This document shows, piece after piece, positions 17,626 through 26,727 of a stretch of 64,000 nucleotides of DNA. Source of the stretch: Acinetobacter geminorum. Lineage in GTDB: Bacteria; Pseudomonadota; Gammaproteobacteria; Pseudomonadales; Moraxellaceae. The stretch lies in contig NZ_JABELE010000008.1 of NCBI RefSeq assembly GCF_013009345.1, forward strand, positions 1-64,000. The letters run 5' to 3'. The position numbers and the translations under genes are program-made. A model generated the notes under the pieces. That model had not been told where the DNA came from. It did not search any database and saw only the letters and a program-made list of their open reading frames with translations. Position 1 is the first letter of the stretch. Each line of letters starts with the position of its first letter.

Positions 17626-18591
17626 TTATGCAAAGTTTGGGTTTACCAAATATCTAGGAGTTTTATCCTCTAAAGCTTCAACCAGATTTTTATAAGCAAG
17701 ATTTGCCATTTTTTTACGGGTCTCTGCAGTCGCAGATCCTACGTGAGGCAAAGTAACAACATTTGGCAGTTTAAAAAGCTCTGAATCTTGTAAAGGTTCT
17801 TTTTCATATACATCTAAACCAGCCCCGAAGATTTCACCGCTTTGTAAGGCCTCAATCAATGCATGCTCGTCAACCACTGAACCACGCGCAATATTTATAA
17901 AAATAGCGTGCTTTTGCATAAGCTCAAATTGAGCTTTACCCATCAAGGCTTTCGATTCATTATTTAAATCAACTGCGGTTACTACAAAATCAGACTGTTG
18001 CAATAACTCATCTAAACCAAGATATTGTGCTTTTAAAGGCTCTGCCAATTCAGGTTTTTCACGGCGGTTATGGTAAACAATATTCATGTTAAATCCATAA
18101 AAACCACGTCGTGCAATTGCAGCACCAATATTACCAAGTCCAATAATTCCTAGCGTCTTTCCAAAAACATCTAAACCAAACTGTTGAGGCCCAACAGTTC
18201 TTTTCCATTCACCTTGTTTAGTCCAATGATCAAGAAAAGGAACTTTTCGAGCGGCACTTAGTAATAATGTAAAAGCAAGATCAGCCGTTGTTTCAGTTAA
18301 AACATGAGGGGTATTTGATAACCAGATTTTTCTTTGGTTTAGATAAGCCACATCATAATTGTCATAGCCAACTGTTACAGATGAAATAATTTTGAGTTTT
18401 TGAGCAGGCGCAAGATTACTTTCATTAAGAAGTCGACCAGCACCAATCATTCCATCAGCATCTACAACTTGTTGGCGTATTTGCTCATTAATATCACCCA
18501 GTTTTGGATTAAGAACCACAACATGATAATCCTGTTGTAATCGAGACAAAATTTCTTCATCAATTTGGCTAAAAACTACAACTTTTTTCAT
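17626..18591 (-). CDS. ghrB: D-2-hydroxyacid dehydrogenase (GhrB-like)
   Basis: A 321-residue D-isomer-specific 2-hydroxyacid dehydrogenase. The NAD(P)-binding GLGNIGAAIARR lies near residues 156-167, and the substrate domain is split around it. Catalytic residues fit R in INIARG (about 235), E in EKEPL (about 264) and H in LPHVGSAT (about 283). Relatives reduce glyoxylate or hydroxypyruvate, though the substrate cannot be fixed from sequence. It starts 11 bp after the probable holD stop and is probably co-transcribed with it. Confidence 0.88.
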   Translation of the reverse strand: MKKVVVFSQIDEEILSRLQQDYHVVVLNPKLGDINEQIRQQVVDADGMIGAGRLLNESNLAPAQKLKIISSVTVGYDNYDVAYLNQRKIWLSNTPHVLTETTADLAFTLLLSAARKVPFLDHWTKQGEWKRTVGPQQFGLDVFGKTLGIIGLGNIGAAIARRGFYGFNMNIVYHNRREKPELAEPLKAQYLGLDELLQQSDFVVTAVDLNNESKALMGKAQFELMQKHAIFINIARGSVVDEHALIEALQSGEIFGAGLDVYEKEPLQDSELFKLPNVVTLPHVGSATAETRKKMANLAYKNLVEALEDKTPRYLVNPNFA

Positions 18592-18602
18592 GTAAATCCC
18601 TA

Positions 18603-19250
18603 CTACTCGTTGTTATCTTGCATTAATTGCCATAACCTTTTTTTAAGGAGTGGTTTCTCCAACATCTCTTTTAAACTCGCCAAATGAATAATATTGGCAT
18701 GTTGAATATAAGAACATTCACCAAGGCACAAGATTTTCTTGCCTGCTGCGACAGCATCTAAAAATCCTTGAATATATGAACCTGCACCACGTTGGTCTTG
18801 ATAGTTAGCTAAAGGGAACGGCCATTTTAGTTCAGCATATTGCCCTATTTTTGCTTTTTGAATGTTATTCCAAAGCTGCTTTTCTTCTTCACTTAAATTA
18901 GTAACATCTAAAAAAATAACACACTTTTCAAGCGCAAAAGCCTGCAACTCAAATGAAGCAATCGTAACCACTGGAGCTTGTACTTCAGCACGAGGTACTA
19001 CAACAGGCGGAACTTCTACTGGAAGTGGTACCGCAATTTCAGGTTCAGCTTTTGGAATTTCGTTGACTTGTGGTTTTGTCGGCTGCTCAACAACTGGATT
19101 GCTCTTAGAAGGCAATATAATTGGCTCACCTTCTGGAGCAGCTTGATCTCGCCAGAGGCTTTGAGCATTATTTCTTTGGCACACCTGTATCTTAGGAATC
19201 CATACATCAATTCCCAAAGTTGCCAATATATTTCTTTGCTGCCCAATCAT
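18603..19250 (-). CDS. holD: Probable DNA polymerase III psi subunit (HolD)
   Basis: 215 residues. The N-terminal peptide LATLGIDVW (residues 9-17) matches the chi-binding helix of E. coli psi, LQQLGITQW, at identical spacing. The C-terminal half (about 105-215) reads like the psi globular domain and ends in KKRLWQLMQ, comparable to the E. coli RAALWQQI. Between them lies a Pro/Glu/Val-rich linker (about 42-95) absent from E. coli psi, which is only 137 residues. Psi bridges chi/SSB and the clamp loader. I infer the identity from motifs; overall similarity is low, so this needs structural confirmation. Confidence 0.65.
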   Translation of the reverse strand: MIGQQRNILATLGIDVWIPKIQVCQRNNAQSLWRDQAAPEGEPIILPSKSNPVVEQPTKPQVNEIPKAEPEIAVPLPVEVPPVVVPRAEVQAPVVTIASFELQAFALEKCVIFLDVTNLSEEEKQLWNNIQKAKIGQYAELKWPFPLANYQDQRGAGSYIQGFLDAVAAGKKILCLGECSYIQHANIIHLASLKEMLEKPLLKKRLWQLMQDNNE

Positions 19251-19350
19251 CTGTAAATCAATACCTCTACTCTACCTACATTCTAACGGGCTTCAGTTTT
19301 TTTTTCAGTGTTTTATTTCATTCAGATGTTTTTATAATCGTATATGTCTT

Positions 19351-21255
19351 TTAAATAATCATCACACTATTTCTCTTTTGCATTTGATCCACAATTTCTT
19401 CTGTCTCAAAGCCAAAACGCCAATAAAGCAATTCAAGCACATCCAGTTCATCTTGCGTGATAATACGGTCACTCCACAAGCACATTTCTGCAATAGCTAG
19501 AATACTTAGACGGTCACGTAATAATAAACCAGCAATATCATTTAAAATTTCAGCCAGATCTAATGGCTCATCTGAAATTTCATCATAGATATACATTTCA
19601 TCTGGATTGAGTAACGAACGTAAAATGCGCTCACGTACTTCTAACTGATTCGGGCTATTAATTTGTTGAACATGAAGCAGAGCATCAATCAAACGGACAA
19701 TTTGAGGTTTCACTTCTTCAAATGCAGTCGGTAGATGTAACGGCATCAAGTTCAACTCATGTTTAACCCGCTCCAGTAAAAGTGCATCTAACAACCCAAT
19801 TTCACCATCTTCTTGGATAATAAGTGCTAGCTTAGTAAGAAATTGCCGCGCAATACTTGCAGGTATATGCCCAATATTTTTACAAGCATCATGAAATATC
19901 TGAATATGGATACGCCCATCCAAATTCAATAATGCATCAATAATGGCATGACTCACAGGTGCATCTTTTGGAATGAATTCCCGATATTGGCGAATCATCA
20001 AAATAGCGACCATCACTTCACGCGAACCAGTCGCAGTTTGTAGTGCTCGTTGAATTAATTCTGGACGCTTTTTATTTCGACGTACATCACTACTCAGAGG
20101 CTTAATAGCATCATTTAATGCAAAACTAATTGGTGAAAGCCTTAATAAAGGTAGAGGCTGCGGAGATGACCACGGAATATAAATTTCTTTCTCAGATTCT
20201 TCCAAGAAATGAAATAAGCTAAACAACGGACGGTTACGAAGTTTCTTTAAATTTTCTAATTGTAAATCTTGTAGCAAAGTGGGATTTAACTCATAAATAC
20301 GTTCACGAATACTCGGGTGAATATTCATCCAGCTTTGGGGGCTCAGTGAGTTAGCAAAACACATATGTGCGATTGATTCGGAATAAGCACTATGAATTTG
20401 CGAACCAGAGTGGTGAACATAAATACGCAACAAGGTTTGGGTATTTGCATTATTTTTTAATAGTCGTACTGTTTTTTGGTCATTACGAAAGGTACGCCCA
20501 CTCAAAGTCAAATATTTGATAAAACGAGTAATCAGTACACCGAGGCTTCCAGCCAACCAGATGACTCCACCCACCGCAACAAAAACTGTTTCAAATTTAT
20601 GTTTATAGCCCGGGCTATAGCGCTTAAAACCTTGTTTGGCTAATTTACTACCCCACTGACTAAAAGTTGTTAAACCACTATATAAAATCTTTAATTTTGT
20701 ATTCTCAACAGCCTCACCCGATAAAATTTGATTAAACTCATGGCCCAATAAACCATATAACTCAAGCTTATCCAGATTCTGTAAAGCACCCCATGTCAGA
20801 ATAATTACGATATCTTTGGGATGAAAACCTGCCGTAAGTGCATTTACACCAACTTCATCAGGTAGTACATATACGGTTGGAACTTTAAGTGAAAAAGTTT
20901 GCGCTAAGTGTTCTGTAATTTTTAATGCCGCAAGTTCTTCGGGAGTACTTTCCTCTTTCACCAAACGACGTGCTTTAAGTTGTTTTGCTAAAGAGTGCCC
21001 ACCTTTACGCAGAATATAAAGTTCGGTAACTACCGACCAAACCATAATAAAAAGTAATAGCGCAATGAAGTAAGGACTTAAAGTATGCCACCAAATTGGT
21101 TGGCTATAATCAAAAAAATGTACGAGTAAACCTAAAATTAAATTTAAGATAAAAATAGTAAGCAACACAGCAACCAAACACATAGTGATGGACCATGCCA
21201 TATTTTTATTTTCGATTAGATAGTGGCTTACTTCTTTCAATGTAAATATTCCCAA
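19351..21255 (-). CDS. M48-like membrane protein with degenerate zinc motif
   Basis: 634 residues. Two N-terminal membrane helices (about 23-48 and 58-80) are followed by an M48-like region with VGVNALTAGF (about 135-144) and LLGHEFNQILSGE (169-181), then a membrane segment near 225-250. The motif should be HExxH but reads HEFNQ (His172, Glu173, Gln176), so a zinc ligand is missing. A long C-terminal helical region (about 370-620) resembles TerB/DnaJ-like or HEAT-like helices. I infer an inactive protease relative. The start is uncertain: the frame opens at TTG 21255, but a TTG at 21240 has GGGA upstream. Confidence 0.7.
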   Translation of the reverse strand: MGIFTLKEVSHYLIENKNMAWSITMCLVAVLLTIFILNLILGLLVHFFDYSQPIWWHTLSPYFIALLLFIMVWSVVTELYILRKGGHSLAKQLKARRLVKEESTPEELAALKITEHLAQTFSLKVPTVYVLPDEVGVNALTAGFHPKDIVIILTWGALQNLDKLELYGLLGHEFNQILSGEAVENTKLKILYSGLTTFSQWGSKLAKQGFKRYSPGYKHKFETVFVAVGGVIWLAGSLGVLITRFIKYLTLSGRTFRNDQKTVRLLKNNANTQTLLRIYVHHSGSQIHSAYSESIAHMCFANSLSPQSWMNIHPSIRERIYELNPTLLQDLQLENLKKLRNRPLFSLFHFLEESEKEIYIPWSSPQPLPLLRLSPISFALNDAIKPLSSDVRRNKKRPELIQRALQTATGSREVMVAILMIRQYREFIPKDAPVSHAIIDALLNLDGRIHIQIFHDACKNIGHIPASIARQFLTKLALIIQEDGEIGLLDALLLERVKHELNLMPLHLPTAFEEVKPQIVRLIDALLHVQQINSPNQLEVRERILRSLLNPDEMYIYDEISDEPLDLAEILNDIAGLLLRDRLSILAIAEMCLWSDRIITQDELDVLELLYWRFGFETEEIVDQMQKRNSVMII

Positions 21256-21282
21256 TTACATTGTTAGGTTTCATCATAAAAG

Positions 21283-21309
21283 AAAAAAGCGGGAAATACC
21301 CGCTTTTTT
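21283..21309 (-). terminator. Terminator of purF
   Basis: GCGGG (21289-21293) pairs with CCCGC (21299-21303), flanked by A6 and T6, directly after the purF stop. Confidence 0.9.
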
Positions 21310-21318
21310 CGGCGATTT

Positions 21319-22860
21319 CTATTCTTCTTTGATGCCTGTTAAATCTACAGAAGCAGCATCGACATTGACATCAATATAACCATCTTTTTTCTTTTTCGCA
21401 GAGTCATTACGCTTCTGCTCTAAGTTATTTAGATAGTTACCATCAATATCACCTGTTACATAGATTCCATCAAATACTGAGCAATCGAACTCAGTTAAGT
21501 CAGGCACTTTGCTGGTACGTACAGCATTTTTCAAGTCTTCCAATTCTTGGAAAATCAAACGATCAGCACCAATAATTTCTTGGATCTCTTCCACACTACG
21601 TTCTGAAGCAATAAGCTCAGCTTTAGCAGGCATATCAATACCATAAACGTTTGGATACATCACTTTTGGTGCTGCTGACGCAAAGTATACTTTTTTTGCA
21701 CCAGAATCACGTGCCATCTGAATAATCTCATTACACGTTGTACCACGTACAATAGAGTCATCCACCAATAGAACGTTCTTACCTTTGAATTCTAACTCAA
21801 CTGGGTTTAATTTCTGACGTACAGATTTTTTACGTTGCTGTTGACCCGGCATAATAAAGGTACGACCGATATAACGGTTTTTCATAAAACCTTCACGGAA
21901 CTTCACACCTAGAATATTTGCAAGTTCTAAAGCTGAAGTACGGCTCGTATCAGGAATTGGGATAACCACATCAATATCGTGGTCCTCACCCCAGTCACGT
22001 AAAATTTTATGAGCAAGCTTTTCACCCATTTTTAAACGCGCTTTATAAACCGAAATTCCGTCAATAATGGCATCAGGACGAGCAAAATAAACGTACTCAA
22101 AAATACATGGGCGATATTTAGGATTAGCAGCACATTGTTTAGAGAACAACTGACCATTTGCATCGATGAAAATTGCCTCACCTGGTTCAATATCACGCTC
22201 AATTTTAAAACCAAGAGCAGTAATAGCAACCGATTCAGAAGCAATGATGTATTCCATCTCACCCTGTTCAGTCACACGTGACCCATAAATGAGTGGACGT
22301 ATACCATTTGGATCACGGAAACCTACCAAGCCATGACCAGTGATCATCGCTACGACACCATACGCACCCTGACAACGCTCATGCACACGAGAAACCGTGT
22401 GAAAAATATCGTCAGCTGTAGGATTTAAAGTGCCTTTCTTCTGTAATTCATGCGCGAACACGTTTAAAAGAACTTCTGAGTCAGAATCAGTATTCATATG
22501 ACGTAAATCTGTTTTAAACAGGTCATCATGAATTTCTTCTGCATTGGTCAAATTACCATTATGTGCAAGTGTAATACCGTAAGGTGAGTTTACATAAAAT
22601 GGTTGTGCTTCAGCACTGCTCGCAGAACCAGCAGTTGGGTAACGTACATGGCCAATACCATAATTACCAAGTAATGCTCTCATATGACGAGTATGAAAGA
22701 CATCACGCACCATACCGTTATCCTTACGAAGGAAAAGACGGCCTTCATGGCAGGTTACTATTCCAGCTGCATCTTGCCCACGATGTTGCAACATCGTTAA
22801 AGCATCAAACAACATTTGGTTCACTGGCGATTTACCGGCTATACCAACAACTCCACACAT
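21319..22860 (-). CDS. purF: Amidophosphoribosyltransferase PurF
   Basis: 513 residues. It makes 5-phosphoribosylamine from PRPP and glutamine, the first step of purine synthesis, in the cytosol. The catalytic N-terminal Cys2 (MCGVVGIAG) follows directly after Met1 with no propeptide, as in E. coli. The glutaminase domain covers about 2-240. The PRPP-binding motif VLLVDDSIVRGTT lies near residues 362-374. It is last in the order pyrD-cvpA-purF, with 25 bp after cvpA, and has a strong terminator. Confidence 0.97.
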   Translation of the reverse strand: MCGVVGIAGKSPVNQMLFDALTMLQHRGQDAAGIVTCHEGRLFLRKDNGMVRDVFHTRHMRALLGNYGIGHVRYPTAGSASSAEAQPFYVNSPYGITLAHNGNLTNAEEIHDDLFKTDLRHMNTDSDSEVLLNVFAHELQKKGTLNPTADDIFHTVSRVHERCQGAYGVVAMITGHGLVGFRDPNGIRPLIYGSRVTEQGEMEYIIASESVAITALGFKIERDIEPGEAIFIDANGQLFSKQCAANPKYRPCIFEYVYFARPDAIIDGISVYKARLKMGEKLAHKILRDWGEDHDIDVVIPIPDTSRTSALELANILGVKFREGFMKNRYIGRTFIMPGQQQRKKSVRQKLNPVELEFKGKNVLLVDDSIVRGTTCNEIIQMARDSGAKKVYFASAAPKVMYPNVYGIDMPAKAELIASERSVEEIQEIIGADRLIFQELEDLKNAVRTSKVPDLTEFDCSVFDGIYVTGDIDGNYLNNLEQKRNDSAKKKKDGYIDVNVDAASVDLTGIKEE

Positions 22861-22885
22861 AGCAACCTCGCAGACAAGCTAGGAA

Positions 22886-23473
22886 TTAATAAAAAGGATT
22901 CTTTGTCGAATGGTCGGATCGGTTTTCTAAATCTTCCGATTCGTCCATTGGTTTTGAAGGAGTGCCTGATGCACTACCTCCAGATGTTATTTGATGAAAT
23001 GCCTCACTTGCAGCATCTTTAGATAACTCGGTAGCTAAAGGCGCATAAGGCAATAAAAACTGTATAAATTTGGACTGTTTCCAGTGCGGTGAACTTTCAA
23101 CCCAAGGCCCTACACCCTGCATTGTAATTAGTACAACCAACAAGCCTTTTAAAGAACCAAAAGCACCACCTGCTAAACGATTTAATGGCCCCAATTTCAG
23201 ACTTTTCAAGAGGCCATTTAAAAATGCAGAGACGATCCATGTTAAAACAATGATCAAAAGTGCTATAAATGCAAAAGCTGCAATTTTTTGAACAACTGGA
23301 TCATGACTTAAACCCGACATAGACGGAGCAAGAAGGACAGCATATTTTGCACCCATAATTAATGCAATGACCCATCCTACCAAGTTCGCAAAGGCTTTAA
23401 TAAATCCTTGTCGCAAACCGTTTAGCCCCCCAATGAGCAAAAGTATCAGAATAATGATATCAATTGTGTTCAT
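22886..23473 (-). CDS. cvpA: CvpA family membrane protein
   Basis: 195 residues. Four membrane helices (about 5-22, 30-50, 64-88 and 100-120) and the opening DIIILILLLIGGLNGLRQGFIK match CvpA, needed in E. coli for colicin V production and envelope stress tolerance. The tail is hydrophilic. It lies directly upstream of purF, the usual arrangement. The frame could open at GTG 23479, which abuts the pyrD stop, but I take the ATG at 23473. Confidence 0.9.
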   Translation of the reverse strand: MNTIDIIILILLLIGGLNGLRQGFIKAFANLVGWVIALIMGAKYAVLLAPSMSGLSHDPVVQKIAAFAFIALLIIVLTWIVSAFLNGLLKSLKLGPLNRLAGGAFGSLKGLLVVLITMQGVGPWVESSPHWKQSKFIQFLLPYAPLATELSKDAASEAFHQITSGGSASGTPSKPMDESEDLENRSDHSTKNPFY

Positions 23474-23479
23474 ATTCAC

Positions 23480-24484
23480 TTAAGTCATGGCTGCAACACA
23501 TTGTTTCACTAGAACAGGACCGGTATAAATAAGCCCGCTATAGATTTGCACTAATGTTGCTCCAGCTTGCTGTTTGACTGCTGCTTGTTCACCCGACAAA
23601 ATTCCACCCACACCAATTAATGGGATTTGTCCTTTCAATGTTTGAGCAAACAAACGTAAGCATTCTGTACTTTTTTCAAAAACAGGTGCACCAGATAAAC
23701 CACCCGACTCATTACCATTAGGTAGATTTTCTACACCTTCTCTTGATAAGGTAGTATTAGTAACGATCAAGCCATCAATTTTGAACTGCACTAATTGAGC
23801 TGCAATAAACTCAACATCTTCAGCTGTTAAATCAGGTGCAACTTTTAAAACCAAAGGAACATAGTGGTTATTTTGTTCAGCTAGCTCAAGTTGTCTTTCT
23901 TTTAAGGTTTGCAACAATTCAGTTAATGCATCGCCACTTTGTAAACTTCTTAAGTTCTTAGTATTTGGAGATGAAATATTAACGGTAATATATGAAGCGT
24001 AGTTATACACTTTCTCAAGGCAAATCAAGTAGTCATCAACAGCTTTTTCTACAGGCGTATCAGCATTCTTACCAATATTAATGCCTAAAATTCCTTTAAA
24101 CTTTGAAGCTTTGACATTTTCGATCAGCTTATCAACACCATCATTATTGAACCCCATACGGTTAATAATGGCTTGAGCTTCTGGAATACGGAATAAGCGC
24201 GGCTGCGGATTACCCGATTGAGGACGAGGTGTAATGGTTCCAATTTCAATAAAACCGAACCCCAACCCAGCTAAAGCATCAATGTGTGCACCATTTTTAT
24301 CAAGACCGGCTGCCAAACCTACTGGATTTGGAAATTCAATTCCCATACAAGTCGTTGGTTTCGCCTCTACGCTCTGACGGAGTAGGCCGAACTTATGTGC
24401 TTTATCAAGCATAGATAATGTTAATTCATGGGCACGCTCTGGTGCTAAACTAAACAACATCGGGCGAGCAAGTGAATATAACAT
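23480..24484 (-). CDS. pyrD: Dihydroorotate dehydrogenase (quinone), class 2
   Basis: 334 residues. This membrane-associated flavoprotein oxidises dihydroorotate to orotate using quinone. The class 2 N-terminal extension is present (MLYSLARPMLFSLAPERAHELTL aligns with the E. coli start). The catalytic serine sits in VNISSPNTKNLR (about 167-178), and FMN-binding GVGGI and IYSGLIY are near the C-terminus. A GTG at 24493 would add three residues, but the ATG at 24484 matches the family start. It overlaps or abuts cvpA. Confidence 0.95.
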   Translation of the reverse strand: MLYSLARPMLFSLAPERAHELTLSMLDKAHKFGLLRQSVEAKPTTCMGIEFPNPVGLAAGLDKNGAHIDALAGLGFGFIEIGTITPRPQSGNPQPRLFRIPEAQAIINRMGFNNDGVDKLIENVKASKFKGILGINIGKNADTPVEKAVDDYLICLEKVYNYASYITVNISSPNTKNLRSLQSGDALTELLQTLKERQLELAEQNNHYVPLVLKVAPDLTAEDVEFIAAQLVQFKIDGLIVTNTTLSREGVENLPNGNESGGLSGAPVFEKSTECLRLFAQTLKGQIPLIGVGGILSGEQAAVKQQAGATLVQIYSGLIYTGPVLVKQCVAAMT

Positions 24485-24573
24485 ACCAATCACAATCTAC
24501 TGATTTTAGGTAGGCATATTATAGGCACAGGGAGCACAAAACACCATGCTTAAGACCAGCATATTTTAATATG

Positions 24574-25053
24574 TTATTGAACCGTCGCTGTTAATTTAAT
24601 CTGACCTTCACTTGAAACCATTTCCATTTTTTCAATACTTAAGCCCATTTGTGCCAGTTGGGTTAAAAAGTTAGCTAAAATTGCGTAATTCTGATGAGTA
24701 ACAATAATTTGTAACTGCTCACCATTTTGTTGAGAAGTAACCGTTAAACCTTGCTGTTGAGCTACACGTTGTATTTTTTCTGCCTGCCCCAGCTCAAGCT
24801 CACTCGCAGGTTTCATAGTGACCGCATTACTTTGCATCCACACCATCAAATCTTTTAAATCATTTAAACGCTGTTGCTGTTGTTCTGCTAAGGAATGCAT
24901 TTTCCAAAGTGAAGCTCCAATAATAGCTACTACAACAAAAATTGTAGTAAAGACCACCATAATACGTTCACGGACAGTCAAACGGTCTAAATATTGATTA
25001 ACTTGTTGGATCCACTGATCAAAGCGGTTCTGCAATTGAGCTAACATTTTCAT
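24574..25053 (-). CDS. gspM: Type II secretion protein GspM
   Basis: 159 residues. It has a short cytoplasmic N-terminus, one membrane helix (about 30-48), a coiled coil of Gln/Leu (about 50-75) and a periplasmic ferredoxin-like domain. GspM forms the inner-membrane platform with GspL and links to the ATPase. Its ATG overlaps the gspL stop by one base (TAATG), so translation is coupled. No other gsp gene is adjacent; gspE is about 37 kb away. Confidence 0.88.
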   Translation of the reverse strand: MKMLAQLQNRFDQWIQQVNQYLDRLTVRERIMVVFTTIFVVVAIIGASLWKMHSLAEQQQQRLNDLKDLMVWMQSNAVTMKPASELELGQAEKIQRVAQQQGLTVTSQQNGEQLQIIVTHQNYAILANFLTQLAQMGLSIEKMEMVSSEGQIKLTATVQ

Positions 25054-26192
25054 TATTGTATTTTCACCACCCCAATTGCCCCACCACCATCGGCTTGAAC
25101 ATTACCTAACTCTGCCTTAAATCCTTGCTGATTGAGTTGCTGAGTTAAAGCTTGCAAATCATCTGCAGATTTTGCTTTTAAAGCCATGGTTAGTGTAGAG
25201 GCATCATAATTTAATTGTTGAGCTAAAATTTGTCTTTGCATCAAAATAGGTCCAACACGGCTCAATAAAGAAAGTGCTTGTGTATCACCTTGCTTACTCA
25301 TGCGTAAATGACTTTCAAATTGGCTTTTTATATTTTGTTCGTTTACACGACTAGAAGGACCAAACCAATATTTATATTGCTCTATCGCCTGTTCAGCTGT
25401 TTGATTCGCTACATTTCTTAATTTGACCCAACGCAATAAATCATAGCTAAACTGAACCACAATGATTGCTAAAAGAATAACAGCACATGCTTTCCAGTAA
25501 CCTGAGACAGTTTGCTCTTGTCCTTTGGCTTTCGGTAAAATATTAAAAGGATGCTGTTTAGGTTTATCTAAACCCTGAAATTGATAAAAAAACTCTGAAC
25601 GTTGCTCAACACTAGAAGCTGCTTCTAAGCTTTCTAATTGTTCTGTCGTTAATCCACTATATTGATAGTTTGTTTCAACTGGCTGGAATTCCAAAAATAA
25701 TCCCAAATCATCTAGTGAATTACCCACCCATTTACTTTCACGCGCCAGTAATTTTTGATCAATATTACAAAGGATAACTTGGTGTTCTTGTGGTTCTGGC
25801 AAAATCAAAAAGTCTGGCAACAAAGCAACAAGCTTGATTGGCAACAAATTCATTGCATGTTGCCATGTTTCCACAGTGGTTTTTGCAACGCCCAATATTG
25901 TTAATTGATCAGCATGAAAATGATGAACCACTTTCATGTGATCAATCGGTAAAGTCACAAACTCTTCAAGCAAATATTTAACACCATCTGCCCCCAGTTG
26001 TTTGTAATGAGACTTTGCTATTTGTTGCTGGAATACCTGAGCATGACGACTAGGAAAAAAGACGACAGCCTCTTTTCCTTGATGTAATTGTAGGTCTTGT
26101 ATTAATTGGTCGAGGCTTTCAGCCTGCAACCAGTTTTCTCCGTTAGACCAATGCCATATTCCATTGGTTTCAGGCATCCATAAATACAGCAT
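25053..26192 (-). CDS. gspL: Type II secretion protein GspL
   Basis: 379 residues. The cytoplasmic actin-like domain fills about 1-230, one membrane helix lies at about 233-252, and the periplasmic domain follows. The N-terminal WMPETNGIWHWSNGE is the expected start of the GspL cytoplasmic domain, which recruits GspE. It begins an operon with gspM, 23 bp after sixA. Confidence 0.88.
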   Translation of the reverse strand: MLYLWMPETNGIWHWSNGENWLQAESLDQLIQDLQLHQGKEAVVFFPSRHAQVFQQQIAKSHYKQLGADGVKYLLEEFVTLPIDHMKVVHHFHADQLTILGVAKTTVETWQHAMNLLPIKLVALLPDFLILPEPQEHQVILCNIDQKLLARESKWVGNSLDDLGLFLEFQPVETNYQYSGLTTEQLESLEAASSVEQRSEFFYQFQGLDKPKQHPFNILPKAKGQEQTVSGYWKACAVILLAIIVVQFSYDLLRWVKLRNVANQTAEQAIEQYKYWFGPSSRVNEQNIKSQFESHLRMSKQGDTQALSLLSRVGPILMQRQILAQQLNYDASTLTMALKAKSADDLQALTQQLNQQGFKAELGNVQADGGGAIGVVKIQ

Positions 26193-26215
26193 AATGGGCT
26201 AAATAACCTTTTTAA

Positions 26216-26671
26216 TTATATTGTGGGTATAAAACTATTTTTTTGTGTTGATAAGCCAGTTGCAATCACAGCCTGATCATAAATTCGAGCTTCAGCCAAT
26301 GCAAATGGATTAAAGTTTTCATGAGTCAGTAGCTCAGCAATATGCCCTACTACATTCATATGACAAACTACTACAATTGACTCATAAGGAATCTGTGACA
26401 ACCACTCAATTGCTTCTTTAGCATTATCATCTGGCTTAATTTTATCGCATAACAACACAGGCACATCTTTAAAATAAGCTTGAATATGTGCCAATGTCTC
26501 TTGAGCACGTAACAAAGGACTAACTACAAAAATATCAGGCTTAACAATATCTTTTAAAAATGTTGCTGTCTGTTCTGCTTGAGCATGTCCACGAGCAGTA
26601 AGAGGACGTTTAGTGTCGTTACCATTTACAGGTGGAGCGGCTTCCCCATGGCGAACCAATGTCAGTTGCAT
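26216..26671 (-). CDS. sixA: SixA-type phosphohistidine phosphatase
   Basis: 151 residues of the histidine phosphatase superfamily. The catalytic RHGE lies at residues 7-10 (LTLVRHGEAAPP), the second arginine is in SPLLRAQET (about 52-60), and the second histidine is in VVCHMNVVGH (about 107-116). SixA removes phosphate from His in phosphotransfer proteins such as ArcB or NPr. It sits between gpsA and gspL on the same strand, 57 bp after gpsA. Confidence 0.88.
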   Translation of the reverse strand: MQLTLVRHGEAAPPVNGNDTKRPLTARGHAQAEQTATFLKDIVKPDIFVVSPLLRAQETLAHIQAYFKDVPVLLCDKIKPDDNAKEAIEWLSQIPYESIVVVCHMNVVGHIAELLTHENFNPFALAEARIYDQAVIATGLSTQKNSFIPTI

Positions 26672-26727
26672 AAATTTTCCTTGTTAATAATTCCTGCATT
26701 ATAACCACAATTTATGACATTTCTTCT

